Assembly (NCBI GenBank): GCA_003344405.1
Contig: NOWV01000188.1
Span: 1 to 64,000, forward strand
Length of the DNA: 64,000 nt
Direction: 5' to 3'
Source of the DNA: Trichoplax sp. H2
Taxonomy: Eukaryota > Placozoa > Uniplacotomia > Trichoplacea
Numbering within the stretch: the stretch's first letter is position 1; every line of letters starts with the position of its first letter. This document shows positions 21,997 through 35,054 of this stretch, in pieces. Position numbers and translations under genes: made by a program. The notes under the pieces are model-generated. The model worked only from the letters and a program-made list of their open reading frames with translations, was not told the DNA's origin and made no database searches.

Positions 21997-24900
21997 CTAC
22001 AATGTAGTATCATTCAACTAAGCTATCATGCTGCTTAAATTGTTAATTAACTGCCATATTAAGAATTAGACATACTTCATAACTTGATTCAGCTCTACTC
22101 CGAATACTGTCGTTGCGTAATAATTTGATTTGATTAAGCCCCAGTCATTCGTATAACACAACGTCAATTTAATAATACTCTAAAAAATTATAATATCAGA
22201 AATAACGAAGGTATAAGATGATTTCTAGCCAAAATCGTATACAGTATAAATATTCTCACGTAGAATAATTATAAAATCTATCGTGTAAATTGAGGAGGTA
22301 GCTAATTGCACATATAACTTTGTATAAGGTAAGTAATTCTGTTTTAAACTTACGTTATTAGATAGTCGCAAAGTAACAGAGCGAGGCATCATAACTTCCA
22401 ATCTCAATGATAATATCTAAGGGTAATAAGATTACAATTTTACTTAACGCATTCTAGTAAATAACTACCTAATACTTCTCAAGTTGTAAAAACTATTATG
22501 AAAAGGATGATCGTACAGAAATGTAAGAAAATTGCATTAGTATAGTGGATAATTTACACGTTTCGTTAGTCAATATGCTAATTAATTCGAACCTCAATAG
22601 ATGCAGAACTTAATATTTGATGTTCTTTTTTCTTTTTGGATACGCACCGAATCCGTAAAAGTTTAGCTCCTTCTACTTCAATTTCAAATTTCTAAATAAT
22701 GATCAAATCAACTAATTGTGATTAAAGAGACGATGAATTATGCCCTCGAAATAATTAGCAAATGTACGATTTTACAGCAGAAAATGATCAGCAACACTTG
22801 GCCTTACCTCGTTCCACAAAGGTATCGTGGTGTTTTTACGTGTAGCGGTTTGCGCTTTTCGTATGAAATAGCCATACGAGTCGACATCAATACTGCAAAA
22901 AAATTCTGAAACAGTATATTTGCAAAATAAGAGGCAGTAATAATTATTATACCGAAAAAAAGGATATGTTGTTATGGAATTCAAGATACTGATGATACAA
23001 TTGTTACTTGTTGGCTGAATTTTATCACAAATACACAGGTACAGTAAAATGCAGTTCAGAAAAATTTAAATCTCAATTTTTATCGCTCTTAATACAGTAT
23101 TGTATGGATATGCTATATCGGTTCGATTTCGAAGAACTATTCATGAAAGCATGTTACTACTGTAGGTTAATCATTGATTAATTAGCAAAAGATTTAATGT
23201 CGCATGATACCGGCTAGTCAAGTTGTAGGGCCTGCAATAATAATTAATTCAAGGCAATTCTAGCTTAAGAGCTAGCCATTATTTGGAAGTACAGCAATAA
23301 TTTATCTTAAATTAATAGTGTCTTAAATTTCAATATTTAATTTTCTGACTCAATAAATGCCAAATCTGCGTTATTAAAGTAAATTAACTCTTGCAGTGTA
23401 TTATTAGTTACTATAAATATTTATTGCAAACTAAATTTAATTACTGCAACTTTAGTCATATATTTAAAATTAATTCGTGATATCAGTGAAAGGTATTATG
23501 ATAGAAGAAGATGAAACTGATGTGGTAGATTTAGAATTCCTAAAAGGCTCACCTTCATTTCTTGGAAAATTCATACCAGAATGAATTTCAACAGTCAACA
23601 TCCCTTTCAAGTAATCAGCGTCTGAAAAAAGTTAATTATTTGAACTTAGGAAGATTTCGTTTTACCTAATTCACCATTATTAACTTAAAAGATTTGTTCA
23701 TACTATACTAATTTTAGCCGATATTGGCAGTTGAATGCAACAATGACGATAAGAATTTTCAAATGCAATAAAGATTCAATAGTGAACAGTATAATGGCTA
23801 TAAGATTGAAATTCAAAATCATCGTTTTACTGGTAAATTAACCTTTCCGTATTATTTGTTCCGCAACCATTTGGACCGTGGTATCCTAATTAAATGTTAT
23901 TGCAGTCAATTTTCGTGAGAGAATAGTTATCAGTCAGATGATTAACGTAAATTAGTAAAAATTATCGATTTATGTAGCTTATAATTCAAATGTAGGGCTA
24001 AAATTGTTGCAGAGTAAGACGTCATTATAGATGCCATTCAAACTTACAGGTCTAATTTGGGATAAAATTGAATTAACAACTTGGCTTGATATTGAGTAGA
24101 TAGGTCTTGTAGCTGATTAAAAATACATCGTTTATGCAAAATTCTTGATCAATGTTCGTAATAAAGAAGCAGAGATCGTGATTGCTTATTTTAAAGTAAT
24201 GAAATAAATAGCAATATACCTAAATGAAGTATATCAATTATAGCAGATTTCCATTCCTCGCGATCATCTTCATTTAGAAATAGCAGCACATAGCACTATG
24301 TAATTGATAGTAACTTTCAGTTACAATACCGTTCATTTTTTAATAAAAAATGTTTATCAAATCTTACTTGAATTTCATCAATAATATTAAACTGGTATTT
24401 TTTTTAAGTGTCACATCGTTAGCGTTAGTTTCAAGTTAAATATCGGATTGTCAGCTGAACTGGTATCAGCTATTTAATGTATAGCTGCTACTCATAAATG
24501 GTACTACTACTCTATCGTGATATCATATCTATCTAAAGAACGTTTTATGTAGTTTTATCATTGGAAGCATACTGAATAACTTTCAGCTATTAGTAATTGA
24601 AGTAACTTAATTAACATTTTCATAAATATCAGTTACAGTGAAACGATCTTATATAAATTCTTTAGGACCTTAGTAAGCAGATACATTCATTAAATGTATT
24701 CTAATATTATCGTTAATATCTTTAAGTCCANNNNNNNNNNNNNNNNNNNNTAATAAAAAATGTTTATCAAATCTTACTTGAATTCCATCAATAATATTAA
24801 ACTGGTATTTTTTAAGTGTCACATCGTTAGCGTTAGTTTCAAGTTAAATATCGGATTGCCAGCTGAACTGGTATCAGCTATTTAATGTATAGCTGCTACT

Positions 24901-27900
24901 CATAAATGGTACTACTACTATTTAAAGGAGGAAATAATGCCAGCAAGTATTTAAATAAGAATTATCCTACTTGGAAGAAAGTCTATCGTGATATCATATC
25001 TATCTAAAGAACGTTTTATGTAGTTTTATCATTGGAAGCATACTGAATAACTTTCAGCTATTAGTAATTGAAGTAACTTAATTAACATTTTCATAAATAT
25101 CAGTTACAGTGAAACGATCTTATATAAATTCTTTAGGACCTTAGTAAGCAGATACATTCATTAAATGTATTCTAATATTATCGTTAATATCTTTAAGTCC
25201 ACAATTCTTGAATTATATTGGTGTATCATGAAACGGTTTATTTCTTTAAGGAAGAATACCTTCACTAAACTACCTTCAGTAAAGCAAATTTTCTTCCGTA
25301 TGATGCATTTATGCTCTAAGCATCAGGTGATTATAGTCTAGATTTTACACCTAATCTGATCACTGCAACAGGTATTCCGAGGACTTTCTCATACGTATGA
25401 AATTATTAACCTCGATGAATAACACATTTGTCCTACCTTTCCATATTGTTCATACACTCGTAATGGATAGCACGACGAGGCTAATACTAACTCTTCTAGC
25501 TAGTTTATCCGTGTCCAAATTTAAGAATGCCATAAAAATTTAGATTAATAATGTCAGTTTTATTTCAAAAACCATGTCAGAGTTTATTGAGAACAGGTCA
25601 AAGTAATAGCATATGCGTATTTTACAAATACTGACTCTATATAATTTCGAAAACGATTTAATGTTAGATAGATTTATACCTGCTGGCCCAACTTGTTGTT
25701 TAATTTTACCAATTGTCTAGCAATTTGTATCTTTTTGACTGGCTTATTATTATTTGCAGTTTGGCGCTTAGTTGATCGTATTTCACTTTTGGTAATAGCA
25801 ATACTGGCTTTAATTTTATTAACTTCCTTTTTACTAGCCGCAATTGCATTTTCTGCTTGTATTTGGGCTATATTAGAGATAATTTTAAATGTTAAAGAAG
25901 ATCCAACTAGAAGCTGCTATACAACAGGAGTAGAGTTATTAAAGTTATCTTTGTAAAATCTTACGGCTGTAGAATATACTTTTTTTGCTTATCAAAATCA
26001 TTACGCTAAAAATATTAGAGCTGAACTGTATCTTATAAAGAAAATAAAACGCTATTTCAAGTTATTACGATCAATTTAGTCGCAAACTATTCGTCATCGC
26101 CAGGTAATTGCTTAAATAATATAAGCGACAAGGAGTCATTTACACTATGATGACAGAAATCATGTTGCTCTCCAAAGCTTTTATATCAATAAAATTGCTC
26201 ATGACAGATTGTACCTGCTTCTGTTTTATGTGAATCCATACTTAATAATAGTTTAGACTTGGGGATATGCCATCGTACCTCTTGTTGCTGATTACTATCA
26301 GCATCAATTAATAAAATGTATTAGTGTTTAAATAAGAAGAGAAATGATAGCTTCAATATAACTAACAGTGCAAGCGAAATTTATCTCTTAAACATGATTA
26401 CTTAGCACTACTTAATAAATCGGTCTACTACATCACCTAACAGCTACTGTACACGGTATGGATTATGCTACTTGCTTTAATTTACCTAGGAGCCTTTTGT
26501 CGAGAGCATATCAAGACATCGGACATCAGGAATAAATGCCTTGATTTCCTGGTATTTCCTAGGATATCAATTACAGCGCATAATTAATTATAATCCAAAA
26601 TTTATGCTCTCAGTATCCTACAACGAAGTAATGAGTTTAGAATCATTTAAGACTTTATGGTATATTTGAGCAATCGGTAGCTGAGACTGACCATCTAATT
26701 CTGCGACTACTGCGCTCTTTATGAGTTCGAATTTTGCATTTACCGCATGTTTATTAGATATCTTCATCGTCTGTAACTAAGAGGAATTTCTATTAATAAT
26801 AGCAGCAATTATATTATTTAATATCTCCATTGAAAGCAATCTCATCAGTAGATTAACTGTGCTATATAAAGAAAATTGCTTATCATGGCTAAAAGATTTG
26901 TAATTCATAATATTTCTACAAGTTATTAAAATTTTTATGCAGAACGATGGAACAGTTTCCTCAATTTGGATTAAATAAAACTATAACATCACCGTTGGGT
27001 TAATCAGTGCATCAACTTTTAGTAGGATTAAGCTGTAAATATTGATATCACTATCTTTATAGCCTCGAGAGTATACACTTAATTAAATAATATAAAACAA
27101 CTTGGTAAAAAGGATAACAATCTGAATACGCAACATGTATTGTATTAAAAATTATCGGATAAGTTAAAGGCTGGATATTCTTCGGGTTGTACTAATGGCT
27201 GAATATAATCTCTGTGAATTGCGTATAAGGCAATTATTTAGAGGTTAGCATTTAGTGGTTTAAACAATTATAACAGGGCATACAGCTAATGGTAGAAGTT
27301 AAAATAGTATTAGATCGTGGAAGCTTGATTGCCATCCTTTGATAACGTATGTAATGTTAAACTCACTTTATCGATCGGAATAACCCTTGCCTGGCTGCTT
27401 CGATTAGCGGTTTGTAGAAACTTCGTTAATTTTTTGGAAATTTTGGCAAAAACTGCAGCATCAGGGTGGCTATCTGGGGTATTTTTCATCATCTCCTAGT
27501 AAGCAATGTGACATAACATTAATATTAGCCTATGAGCTGTATGTAATGAAGCACAAATCACGTTGTCGTAATTCTTTTACTAAGTATAAATTTTGACAGG
27601 AATTTGGCTTACGTTTACAATAATGAAATAGCCAGCGACTCTTTCGATCGGCTTTTGAATTGATTCTAAGTTGGTATAACATATGTATAGGTAAAATCTT
27701 GCAACATAGAGGACGCTATCATTTAATTGATACTATCTACTATTAATTGCCATCATTCAGGAATTAGAGATCGAATAGGTAAAATTTTGTGAATGCGTGT
27801 AAGTTTATAATAAATATGGGCAGATAAAGCATATTATTGGCCGATTTTTTACCTTGAAGCCTGTAATGTTGACGAAAATGTTCACGATTGACTTTCTATT

Positions 27901-30900
27901 GAATGGAATAAAATCAGTCATTTTATTTGAGATGTATGTCCATTATATATTTATTGTATACTTCGAGTAAACTTCAATGTGGTATAAGAAGCCGTCATTA
28001 GAATCAAATTACAAAACAGCGTAATAATTAGATCAAAAATTGAAACCAACGGATTTAAAATTTTCTAAATAGAATTTTTATTTTCGATTGCCCGTACCTT
28101 TACCAATTGCTCAAAGAAAAGAATTTCTTGGCTATATTTCTCAATTTTTTCTAAAGCCTTTGGATAATTACTAATGTAATTGTTGTATATGTATAAATGC
28201 TTCATCTAATTGTAAAATTTCCAATGATACAAATTAAATTAAATTAAACGTAATAATTGTATACAAATTAAATTATTTGGTGTAGTTTATCTATCGAATT
28301 AAAGATATCGTAATTTTTTCCTGCGTATGATACTTGAACTGTTCACTTAGGAATATTAGTTAAAATTGTAGAAATGACACAAAGAAACCCCATAGTAGAG
28401 AATTATCCTTTCATATAGAAGAAACCTACTAGATCTTCGAATAAGTCACCAATAATTTGGTTCTTTGACCACTGTGTTAGCCGCGGTTCTAGCTGTTTGT
28501 AGAATTTCTTATGAGCAACCTGTAGTTCTTCCACTTTATAGAATATCATATGGATTTCTTCAATGTTAATAATTGGATAATCTCCACGTGAACCAACCAT
28601 CATAAACTGCATATACTACCAGTTTTTAATCAGTACATAAAAAAGGTATTATCATTTTACACAATAAGGGAGTAGGTAATAATTTATGATAGCTGTAATT
28701 GGCGAATCTATAATTATATGTTGCATGCTAATCCAGATCTTTAAAATCTCCATTATCTAACTTAAGCTAGGATCAATTATACTCTCATCCGTGGCAAGTA
28801 ATGTGTAAATATGGATAGTTGCCGTAGACCTACCTCAGTCATTATTTCTAAGTTGTCCAAATACAGTCTTTCACTGTCAACCAGTTTCGATAAAGATAGC
28901 TTGCGCAATGCTAGCATATCAATAGATTGATCTGTAGTGGGCTGCAAATAAGAATAAGATTTAGGATAGTGTAAGCGTATTTCTATAGAATTATTTTAAG
29001 ATAGGTATTTAATAGTGACTATGTTTATTGATAAATCGATTGCATACGTATACGGTACTATCTACAATTCTAGTGATTCAACTAATATTATAAACACGCC
29101 AACCAGTTATACCGTTTCGTTATCTGATAGATGGACTTCGGCTTTAGTTAGACTTACACCATTATCAATTAAGTCAGGGTCGTTTAATAATTCTAAGTCG
29201 CTAAAACCTATATCGATACTAGTTATAAAGAAGTAAAGGTGGTAATACAGAAAGAAGAAAAATCAGATCATGAATTTATGTTTAGCGGAAAGCTAATTTA
29301 AACCGAATCAAATTTTTTTCCACCGAATAACTATTAAAACAATTCTATGTAAAAATTGTAACCATGCATATTATTATTAGATTTTTTCAGATCTTGTGAA
29401 TTGAACATATTCTTACAGAGCGATTTCATTAATATCGTTAGTATAACACCATATGTTATTATATAGAGTGAGCTCATCATATGCAATATATATCCTTTAC
29501 CTAGTCTGCAAACTTGATTCTCCATCTGAATCGGATTTAACTCTAAAACGAACATGAGAAGATTTCCTAGTAGTTCCATCCTTGCCGTCTCCTTCTTCTC
29601 CACTAGCAGCTGTACTGTAACAGCTAGAATCATAATGAAAATGAGTGCCGGATTTCATGCCATCATGAAGATATCTGTTAGGGTTCTTTCTTGCTCTAGG
29701 TTTTCGGCTATCGTCATTGCGATCGCTTGGAGTTATTTCAGAAACTTTAATTGCTTTTTTCATAACCTTTCCTTGATCTATGGGTATATATCCTAACAGT
29801 ATAGTAAATTAGATTTGATGAGAAGGCAATAAAGATAGTATACACATAACCACAATTTTTGGAGTTGCAGCTATTTCATTATACGAATATTTCACTACTT
29901 AACCCTTTATGATATTGTAGTGTAGCCCTAAATTAGCTTAAGATTACATTTATCTTGCGACTAAAAAGGCAAGATATGATTATGTGGCAGAAAAATCATT
30001 TTGTAACTAATTTTATATAAATTTAGAATTTTGCTGTAATAGTTTCCATAGTCTGATTGCAGTTAGATAGTCCTTGGTAATTGTAAGATGAGCCGAATAT
30101 ATGTCATATAAAATAGTTGACGAGAAAGTGTAGTTCTTGTTTATTATTTTGGGAAGATAATGTATCACATCAATTAAAAGGAGTTATTTTTACATAATTT
30201 AGCGTAGATATGTAGTTACATATTTACGTAGATATTTTTAGAGAAACACAATATTATGTTATACAGCTCAATTCAGTGACAAAACGCTACTTTGGTTTTC
30301 TCGCTAATACCGGTCTTTCAACCGGTAAGACATTAGTCTACTATGGCAAATCATTCCAACGTCCTCAGAATATCATAAATTGATGCAGTTGTTGCCATAT
30401 TATATGGAAAATGACGGAGTGTAATAATAGAACTTCTCTAAATTTATGAACGTAAGCGGATTATAATATTTGCATTGACTAAGTTAGTTAGCTATTGAAG
30501 GTAAAATAAGACCTAGTCGTAAGAGAAGGTGTTAAGAAATGAGATTTTCGTTAGTTGTGTTGATATAGTTTCTATATTACAAGCTGACTACAAATTTAGC
30601 TTGTCCTGCTTGATTAATTATTATAGTAGCATGGTCATTTAGGCATAAAATTTGCAGTAGAGTAAGTCCATAGAAGAATTAACAAGTAGAAGAGTTTCAA
30701 AAATGGAACAGATAGCTATACGATTGGAAGCTGCATGGGCAATTGGAATACTCGATGTTGTTCTTGTTGGTGCTTACACTAGTCTTTTACAAATTTATTC
30801 TAAGTGACTATCGGCGGGAATAGCCTATAGCCAAATCTGGACAAAATGCTTTGCAAGGAATCTACCGTGAGCGTAACTTTGCATTCGAATTACAAGGGAA

Positions 30901-31474
30901 AGACTAACAAAACTAAATTTTACGACCACATTGCTAGGCTGTAACCGATAATAGCACAGAAAGTAGGCAGCAAGGTATACATAGGTCCAAATTGGAATAG
31001 ATCAATTTCATTTTTAGTACAGGAATTATAGGTAATATAAATGTTAATCCATCTAAAACTGAATGCTATGGTAGCGCGTACAGTATGCACCATTATGAAA
31101 TAGTGCATCACTCATTCAATCCTGTCCTACTCCTCCTGTATTCCCCACGAATCAAAAATGATTATATATTCCTTCTATCAATTTAGTATCCTTATCTAGT
31201 AGTAAAGTTTTGATTTACCATCTCTGCCGTTTTGATGATCAACAAATTTGGCTACAGAGTCATCTTGAAAAGTACCCAATGAATCCGTATTATTTTTCAT
31301 CCATTGTAACTGGAATTCTTCCATTTCCAACGCTAATTTCATTAAATCCATTTTCTTTTGGCATGCTGAAGAGTAATGTTCTTGTTCTAATTCTTTCCAT
31401 GGAGGCATTTCAACATTTGGAAATCGAAGTTTCCAAGCAGCTGTAAATTTTTCTCTATCTGTTCTCGTATCCAT
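21064..31474 (-). CDS. BCR: BCR-type RhoGEF/RhoGAP (oligomerisation-DH-PH-C2-RhoGAP)
   Basis: I assembled 27 GT-AG exons whose phases agree at every join: 31219-31474 (start ATG), 29501-29777, 29158-29218, 28834-28941, 28430-28606, 28098-28205, 27853-27895, 27613-27665, 27367-27495, 26692-26770, 26486-26558, 26215-26294, 25680-25906, 25437-25499, 24220-24295, 24048-24112, 23843-23885, 23553-23621, 22808-22905, 22644-22691, 22354-22416, 22076-22179, 21935-21996, 21703-21780, 21403-21456 (tentative), 21268-21354 and 21064-21169. They give about 895 residues. Domain order matches vertebrate BCR, whose DH domain activates and RhoGAP domain switches off Rho-family GTPases at membranes. The first exon resembles the BCR oligomerisation segment, which ABR lacks, so this is BCR-type. 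The region between exon 1 and DH is much shorter than in human BCR. The terminal RhoGAP exon(s) were not found, and some C2 residues may be missing between 22644 and 22416. Confidence 0.9.
22354..23621 (-). CDS. BCR-like C2 domain exons
   Basis: GMLTVEIHSGMNF on exon 23553-23621 leads into FFCSIDVDSYGYFIRKAQ and TTIPLWNE on exon 22808-22905, then KFEIEVEGAKLLRIRC on exon 22644-22691. These are the BCR/ABR C2 signature segments. The next exon (22354-22416) restores VTLRLSNN. Compared with human BCR about 30 residues between these last two are absent, through divergence or a missed exon. Confidence 0.85.
24220..26770 (-). CDS. BCR-like PH domain exons with charged insertion
   Basis: Exons 26692-26770 and 26486-26558 give the first strands (FELIKSAVVAELDG, then TRKSRHLFLMSDVLICS). 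Exon 26215-26294 gives EVRWHIPKSKLLL. Exon 25680-25906 encodes a Lys/Ala/Gln-rich helical insertion like the one that splits the BCR PH domain. Exons 25437-25499 and 24220-24295 give the remaining strands and the final helix (LLFLNEDDREEWKSAI). The assembly gap at 24731-24750 lies in the intron between the last two. Confidence 0.85.
24341..25201. repeat. Duplicated intron segment flanking an assembly gap
   Basis: 24341-24730 and 24751-25201 are near identical, differing by a few substitutions, a T-run length change and one insertion of about 63 bp (near 24919-24981) in the second copy. The 20 N bases at 24731-24750 lie exactly between them. Two haplotypes placed in tandem by the assembler explain this best. 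Confidence 0.85.
27367..28941 (-). CDS. BCR-like DH (RhoGEF) domain exons
   Basis: Six exons encode the domain that exchanges GDP for GTP on Rho GTPases. Helix 1 is LVDSERLYLDNLE; the middle is IEEIHMIFYKVEELQ with QLEPRLTQWSKNQIIGDLF, and HLYIYNNYISNYPKALEKI. The conserved signature is IQKPIERVAGYF, and MMKNTPDSHPDAA follows, matching the BCR LLKHTPASHPD segment. All joins keep phase. Confidence 0.9.
31219..31474 (-). CDS. BCR-like exon 1: N-terminal oligomerisation segment
   Basis: After MDTRTDREK come FTAAWKLRFPNVEMPPW and a charged helical stretch with leucine/methionine spacing (KKMDLMKLALEMEEF). This parallels the start of BCR, where a short Trp/Phe-Pro helix precedes the coiled coil that makes tetramers. 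It ends at a GATG|GTAAAT donor, and its one-base overhang joins the 29777 acceptor to make Asp. The following exon (29501-29777) is basic and serine-rich, without a recognisable domain. Confidence 0.8.
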
Positions 31475-33362
31475 CTTATAAAAACCAAAGCTAAAATGAT
31501 TTGACAGAGCGTGCTATGCTAATCTTCTCTTCCTTGTCTTCAAAGCGATCGCTTGACTTTTACAGTTACACTGATCAATGGTAGATTTCTTTAACTTGCG
31601 TAATTTTTCTACCATTTCATCTCTACAATAATACTGTGAAATTGTGAACGAATGTAGCGTAAATATTATTTTCATAAAGCAGAATTACTTCAATCTTACC
31701 AAAGGGACAAAGAACGATTTTGTCTTTGCATGTCACTATTCGACTTTTCTATCTGGCTTGAAAAACTAGAAGCGAGCAATTACTTTTAATATTTGTGCAC
31801 ATGTACGGTGTATCTACGTGTGGTAGCACGGCAGGTGGACACTTGTTATTGGATTTTCTTAATATTAAGCATATGCCTGTGAAGATAAATGTAGAAAATA
31901 AAATAATGGATGGCAATATTAGCTTTTCACTTAAAAGAGACGGATTGGTATTAGTTACGTTAACAGTTGTAATAGGTTAATGGAAGATAATAATTTATAT
32001 ATTTAAGCTACAAGGGCATTTTAACCTGCAGAATAGGCTGGTTTCCTTCAATCGCCTGGTTAATTCTGTCGTCTTTTCTTATGTCTGTTAAGGCCACCGA
32101 AGTCCGTAAGAACTGTTAAAATACTACAGGCTTTGCCAGCTAGAATCTCTATATTAAAAGAGTCGATTATCTCAATATGTCTAGCAATTAATTGCATTAT
32201 CTTGCAATATATATCATAATCGAAGGGTACCGTGTCTTTGCAAATTCACTTTTGTGAGATTACTAATCTTATTATGGCAGCCAATATGTTCAATTTGGAG
32301 ATGCTATTCATATCGATGCACAGTCTATCGACTTGATATTTTATTAGTATAATTGTTGTTCCTTGTGAAATTCTCTTAACGTTGAAATATTCGAGAGTAG
32401 GATCTTCTTGAATATCCAATAGATCCTAAGAAAGCTTGAAGAGAACTTTTCTAGATACTACCTAAGCTTCTATAACGACACACGAACAACAGTATCGATC
32501 TCCTTCGAAAAGGGTAGAAAAATTTTGCTGCAATTCGTAACGAGAGGATAGCAACTGCTATATTCAGTTGCTTTTGATCATTTTTTTACTTGGAAATGTC
32601 GCCAAGAATCTTCTCGATTATCTTGCTCCTGAGAGAGCAGAACGATTACATAGCATCACGTAGAATGTGCAATGTAAGGTTAGATTAGTGTACACAAAGG
32701 AAATCAGGTAGCCATGTTGCTTTAACTTAAGGAGCATGGTTATGGGGTAAGATACTCAACTTATATGATTCACCTCCATCGTATAGACTGCAATCACTAG
32801 ATACTATCATTTATAGACGTAACCGGAAGCCTATTTTAAAAGTAACAAATCACGACTACGCGGTCAAAGAGGACCTAATACATAGCTTTTCGGACGCGGC
32901 GATGGAATAAAGTAGCCGTAAACGTAAAATTTATTTTTATCTTGGGTTGCCTTCCCATAAAGGGATATGGAAGTAATATTCAGAGTCAGCGATCCAACAT
33001 GATTGCAGTGTTGGTATTATTATACACTCATCTTCTCAGTTATTAGTCAGCTATGCGGATTGTCTACCCTAGTTTCTAAACGTTATCAGTCTCATACATA
33101 GCAATCACAGAAGATTTTAATAATTTCTCTTACCTAATAAGTACATTTGAAAATGTCAAAGACAGCAAACCTACTTTCGTAATTGGTACTCTTGCAGTTG
33201 TCAACTCTTCACTAAAATTTTCGTAGAACCAAAAGTGCACTATACAAGATGCAGTTACAGAATGGTTTATGTTCTAATTTATAACTTGTAAATATCTGAA
33301 ATCATTATAACAGCTTCTGTAAGGACTGTATATTGGATTTTGATTCCAATTGATTGCTATCA
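31475..33362. other. No gene recognised
   Basis: AT-rich sequence upstream of the BCR-like start codon; its promoter should lie in the first few hundred bases, but no clear TATA element is evident. The rest shows no exon I can support. Confidence 0.4.
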
Positions 33363-33455
33363 TAAAGCAAGTGACCATAAAGAATACATTTACGCGCTCG
33401 TCTATCGGAGAAGATCCAAACTATTTCTCTTCCCTAATGAGAACATTTATCTTAC
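33363..33455. repeat. Dispersed repeat, copy 1 (exon-like)
   Basis: Related to 35055-35150: both carry ATAAAGCAAG, then CATTTAC, GCTCGT, AGAAGAT and CTCTTCC-CTAAT in the same order. A weaker third relative lies at 33105-33165. On the minus strand each has an ATTAG acceptor, about 40 bp and a GTAAATG donor, so these may be duplicated exons. Confidence 0.5.
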
Positions 33456-33780
33456 TAATCATATACACTAGTATAGATCATGATGATAATGCATACAGAA
33501 CCGTGACGATCACTTAGGGTAATAAAGTTGTCATCTCTAAAACAGCTATCGCTCTCTCGTCTACGCTCTATAACCAGAAAGACAGATTATTATAACTTTC
33601 TACTACTGTACTATCTATTCCATTCCCGATATAACTATCAGCGAGGAACGCATTGCCCATGCTACGAAAAAGCAAAATTTACGCGCACTTGTATTTTAAT
33701 CTAAACACCAACAAATTATTAAATTAAAACTAGCAGCCATCCGCTCGCTATGTTTACGTAATTGATATAAATTCATGTAG

Positions 33781-34324
33781 GATTCTAGTAATTGCAGTAT
33801 TAGCGATATGCATAAAACGACGTGTGATGGATGTAAACAGCACTAAGCTAAATACTTTGTTAGAGTACAATCATATTATGCGTGATAAAGTACGTAAAGG
33901 GAAAAATGGTTTAACTACAATTATAGGTATAAATCGTTAAGCCAAGACAAACAGCGGATAATAAAGCATTTTGTCTGAGTGTACAGGAGCTCCAGATAAT
34001 GTTGCCAGAGAATTTACATCAACAGTAGATGATGAGAGTGTACAACTGTGAATATGTGATCAATTGAATGCTTTAAAAAGAAAACAAGATCCTGGTCTGA
34101 AAGTTTACTTCTCTTCACCTCTAGGTGAAAATAAACATCACCACTTTTGCGACTTGTTAACAAGCGCTTTGATTACGAGCAATGTTCCATGATCATTATT
34201 ACATAATTCATATTTAAGACAAACTAAGGAAGTTCTTCGACCTGATATTACTCATTTGACAGCGCAAAAGGCTTTAACCAAAATTCTTGATAGGTTACAT
34301 GAATTGAATAACCATCAAATATGA
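33781..34324 (+). pseudogene. Decayed membrane-protein C-terminal tail
   Basis: Exons 33781-33926 and 33987-34324 join through a 60-bp GT-AG intron in matching phase. The first begins with a hydrophobic stretch (ILVIAVLAICIKRR) ending in a basic stop-transfer sequence, then a charged tail. The second continues with ALKRKQDPGLKVYF and LTAQKALTKILDRL to a final TGA. Two further TGA codons interrupt it at 34049-34051 and 34190-34192. One base change (CGA to TGA) could explain each, which suggests a recently dead gene or a polymorphic one. Upstream exons were not found, and I do not recognise the family. Confidence 0.5.
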
Positions 34325-34337
34325 GTGTATCACTACC

Positions 34338-34800
34338 TAAACTAATCCTTATTCTTATTCCCTGTGGTTCATGTTTTACACAAAGTAGGAAAGTGAACTA
34401 TATTTTAGCGTTTAAGTTGAACCATATTGGTTATTCTTTGCACAAAATAATAAACTAACCCCTATTCTTATTCAGTATGGTTCATGTTTTATACAAAGTA
34501 GGAAAGTGAACTTTATTTTAGCGTTTAAGCTTAACCATGTTAGTCATGTTGTCATCTGATCTGTCATGTTTTATACGAAATAATAAACTAACCCTTTTTC
34601 TTGTTCCCTGTGATTCATGTTTTATACAAAGTAAGAAAGTGAACTTTATTTTAGCGTATAAGTTTAACTATGTTAGTTATGTTGTCACCATCTGATCTGT
34701 CATGCTTTACACGAAATAATAAACTAACCCTTACTCTTATTCCGTTTTGTGCATGTATTATACAAAGTAAGAAAGTAAATTTTATTTTAGCGCTTAACGT
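34338..34800. repeat. Four-copy tandem repeat, 113-136 bp unit
   Basis: Units begin with AACTAA(C/T)CC near 34339, 34454, 34585 and 34721. Each contains TTCATGTTTTATACAAAGTA, GAAAGTGAACTTTATTTTAG and CGTTTAAG-like segments. The array starts directly after the decayed tail above; the copies are diverged, so it is old. Confidence 0.8.
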
Positions 34801-35054
34801 AATAAAAATGCGATCATGCCGCTTTACGTCCTGCGTATAAAATAGTAATAATACTATACCTACTCGTTAATCGTTATTTCAATAGTAGAGTATACACTAA
34901 TATTATATACAGTATCATATAACGTGCACTTTAGTGCAGTTTCAAAATCTAAACTGCACACATTCCCTAACGATAAGTATACCAAATAAAGTATAACTAC
35001 AGGACGACTTCCGTAAGTATATTCGATTTTGTATTTAATTAAATTCAGCTCTAA

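Noticed and set aside
25693-25956. Plus-strand frame that looks like a multi-pass membrane protein
   Set aside because: It is the antisense of the Lys/Glu/Ala-rich PH insertion exon of the BCR-like gene, whose phases match its neighbours. Charged codons read hydrophobic on the other strand.
29015-29236. Plus-strand 73-codon frame
   Set aside because: It overlaps the minus-strand exon 29158-29218, which joins both neighbours in phase.
30701-30808. Short ATG frame MEQIAIRLEAAWAIG
   Set aside because: Only 34-35 codons, inside a BCR-like intron, with no splice or family support.
32560-32660. Stretch reading NVAKNLLDYLAPERAERL
   Set aside because: Looks protein-like, but stops on both sides and no matching splice sites; not enough to call.
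34049-34192. Selenocysteine recoding of the two TGA codons
   Set aside because: No stem-loop resembling a SECIS element seen downstream, and neither TGA sits in a redox motif; simple decay is more likely.
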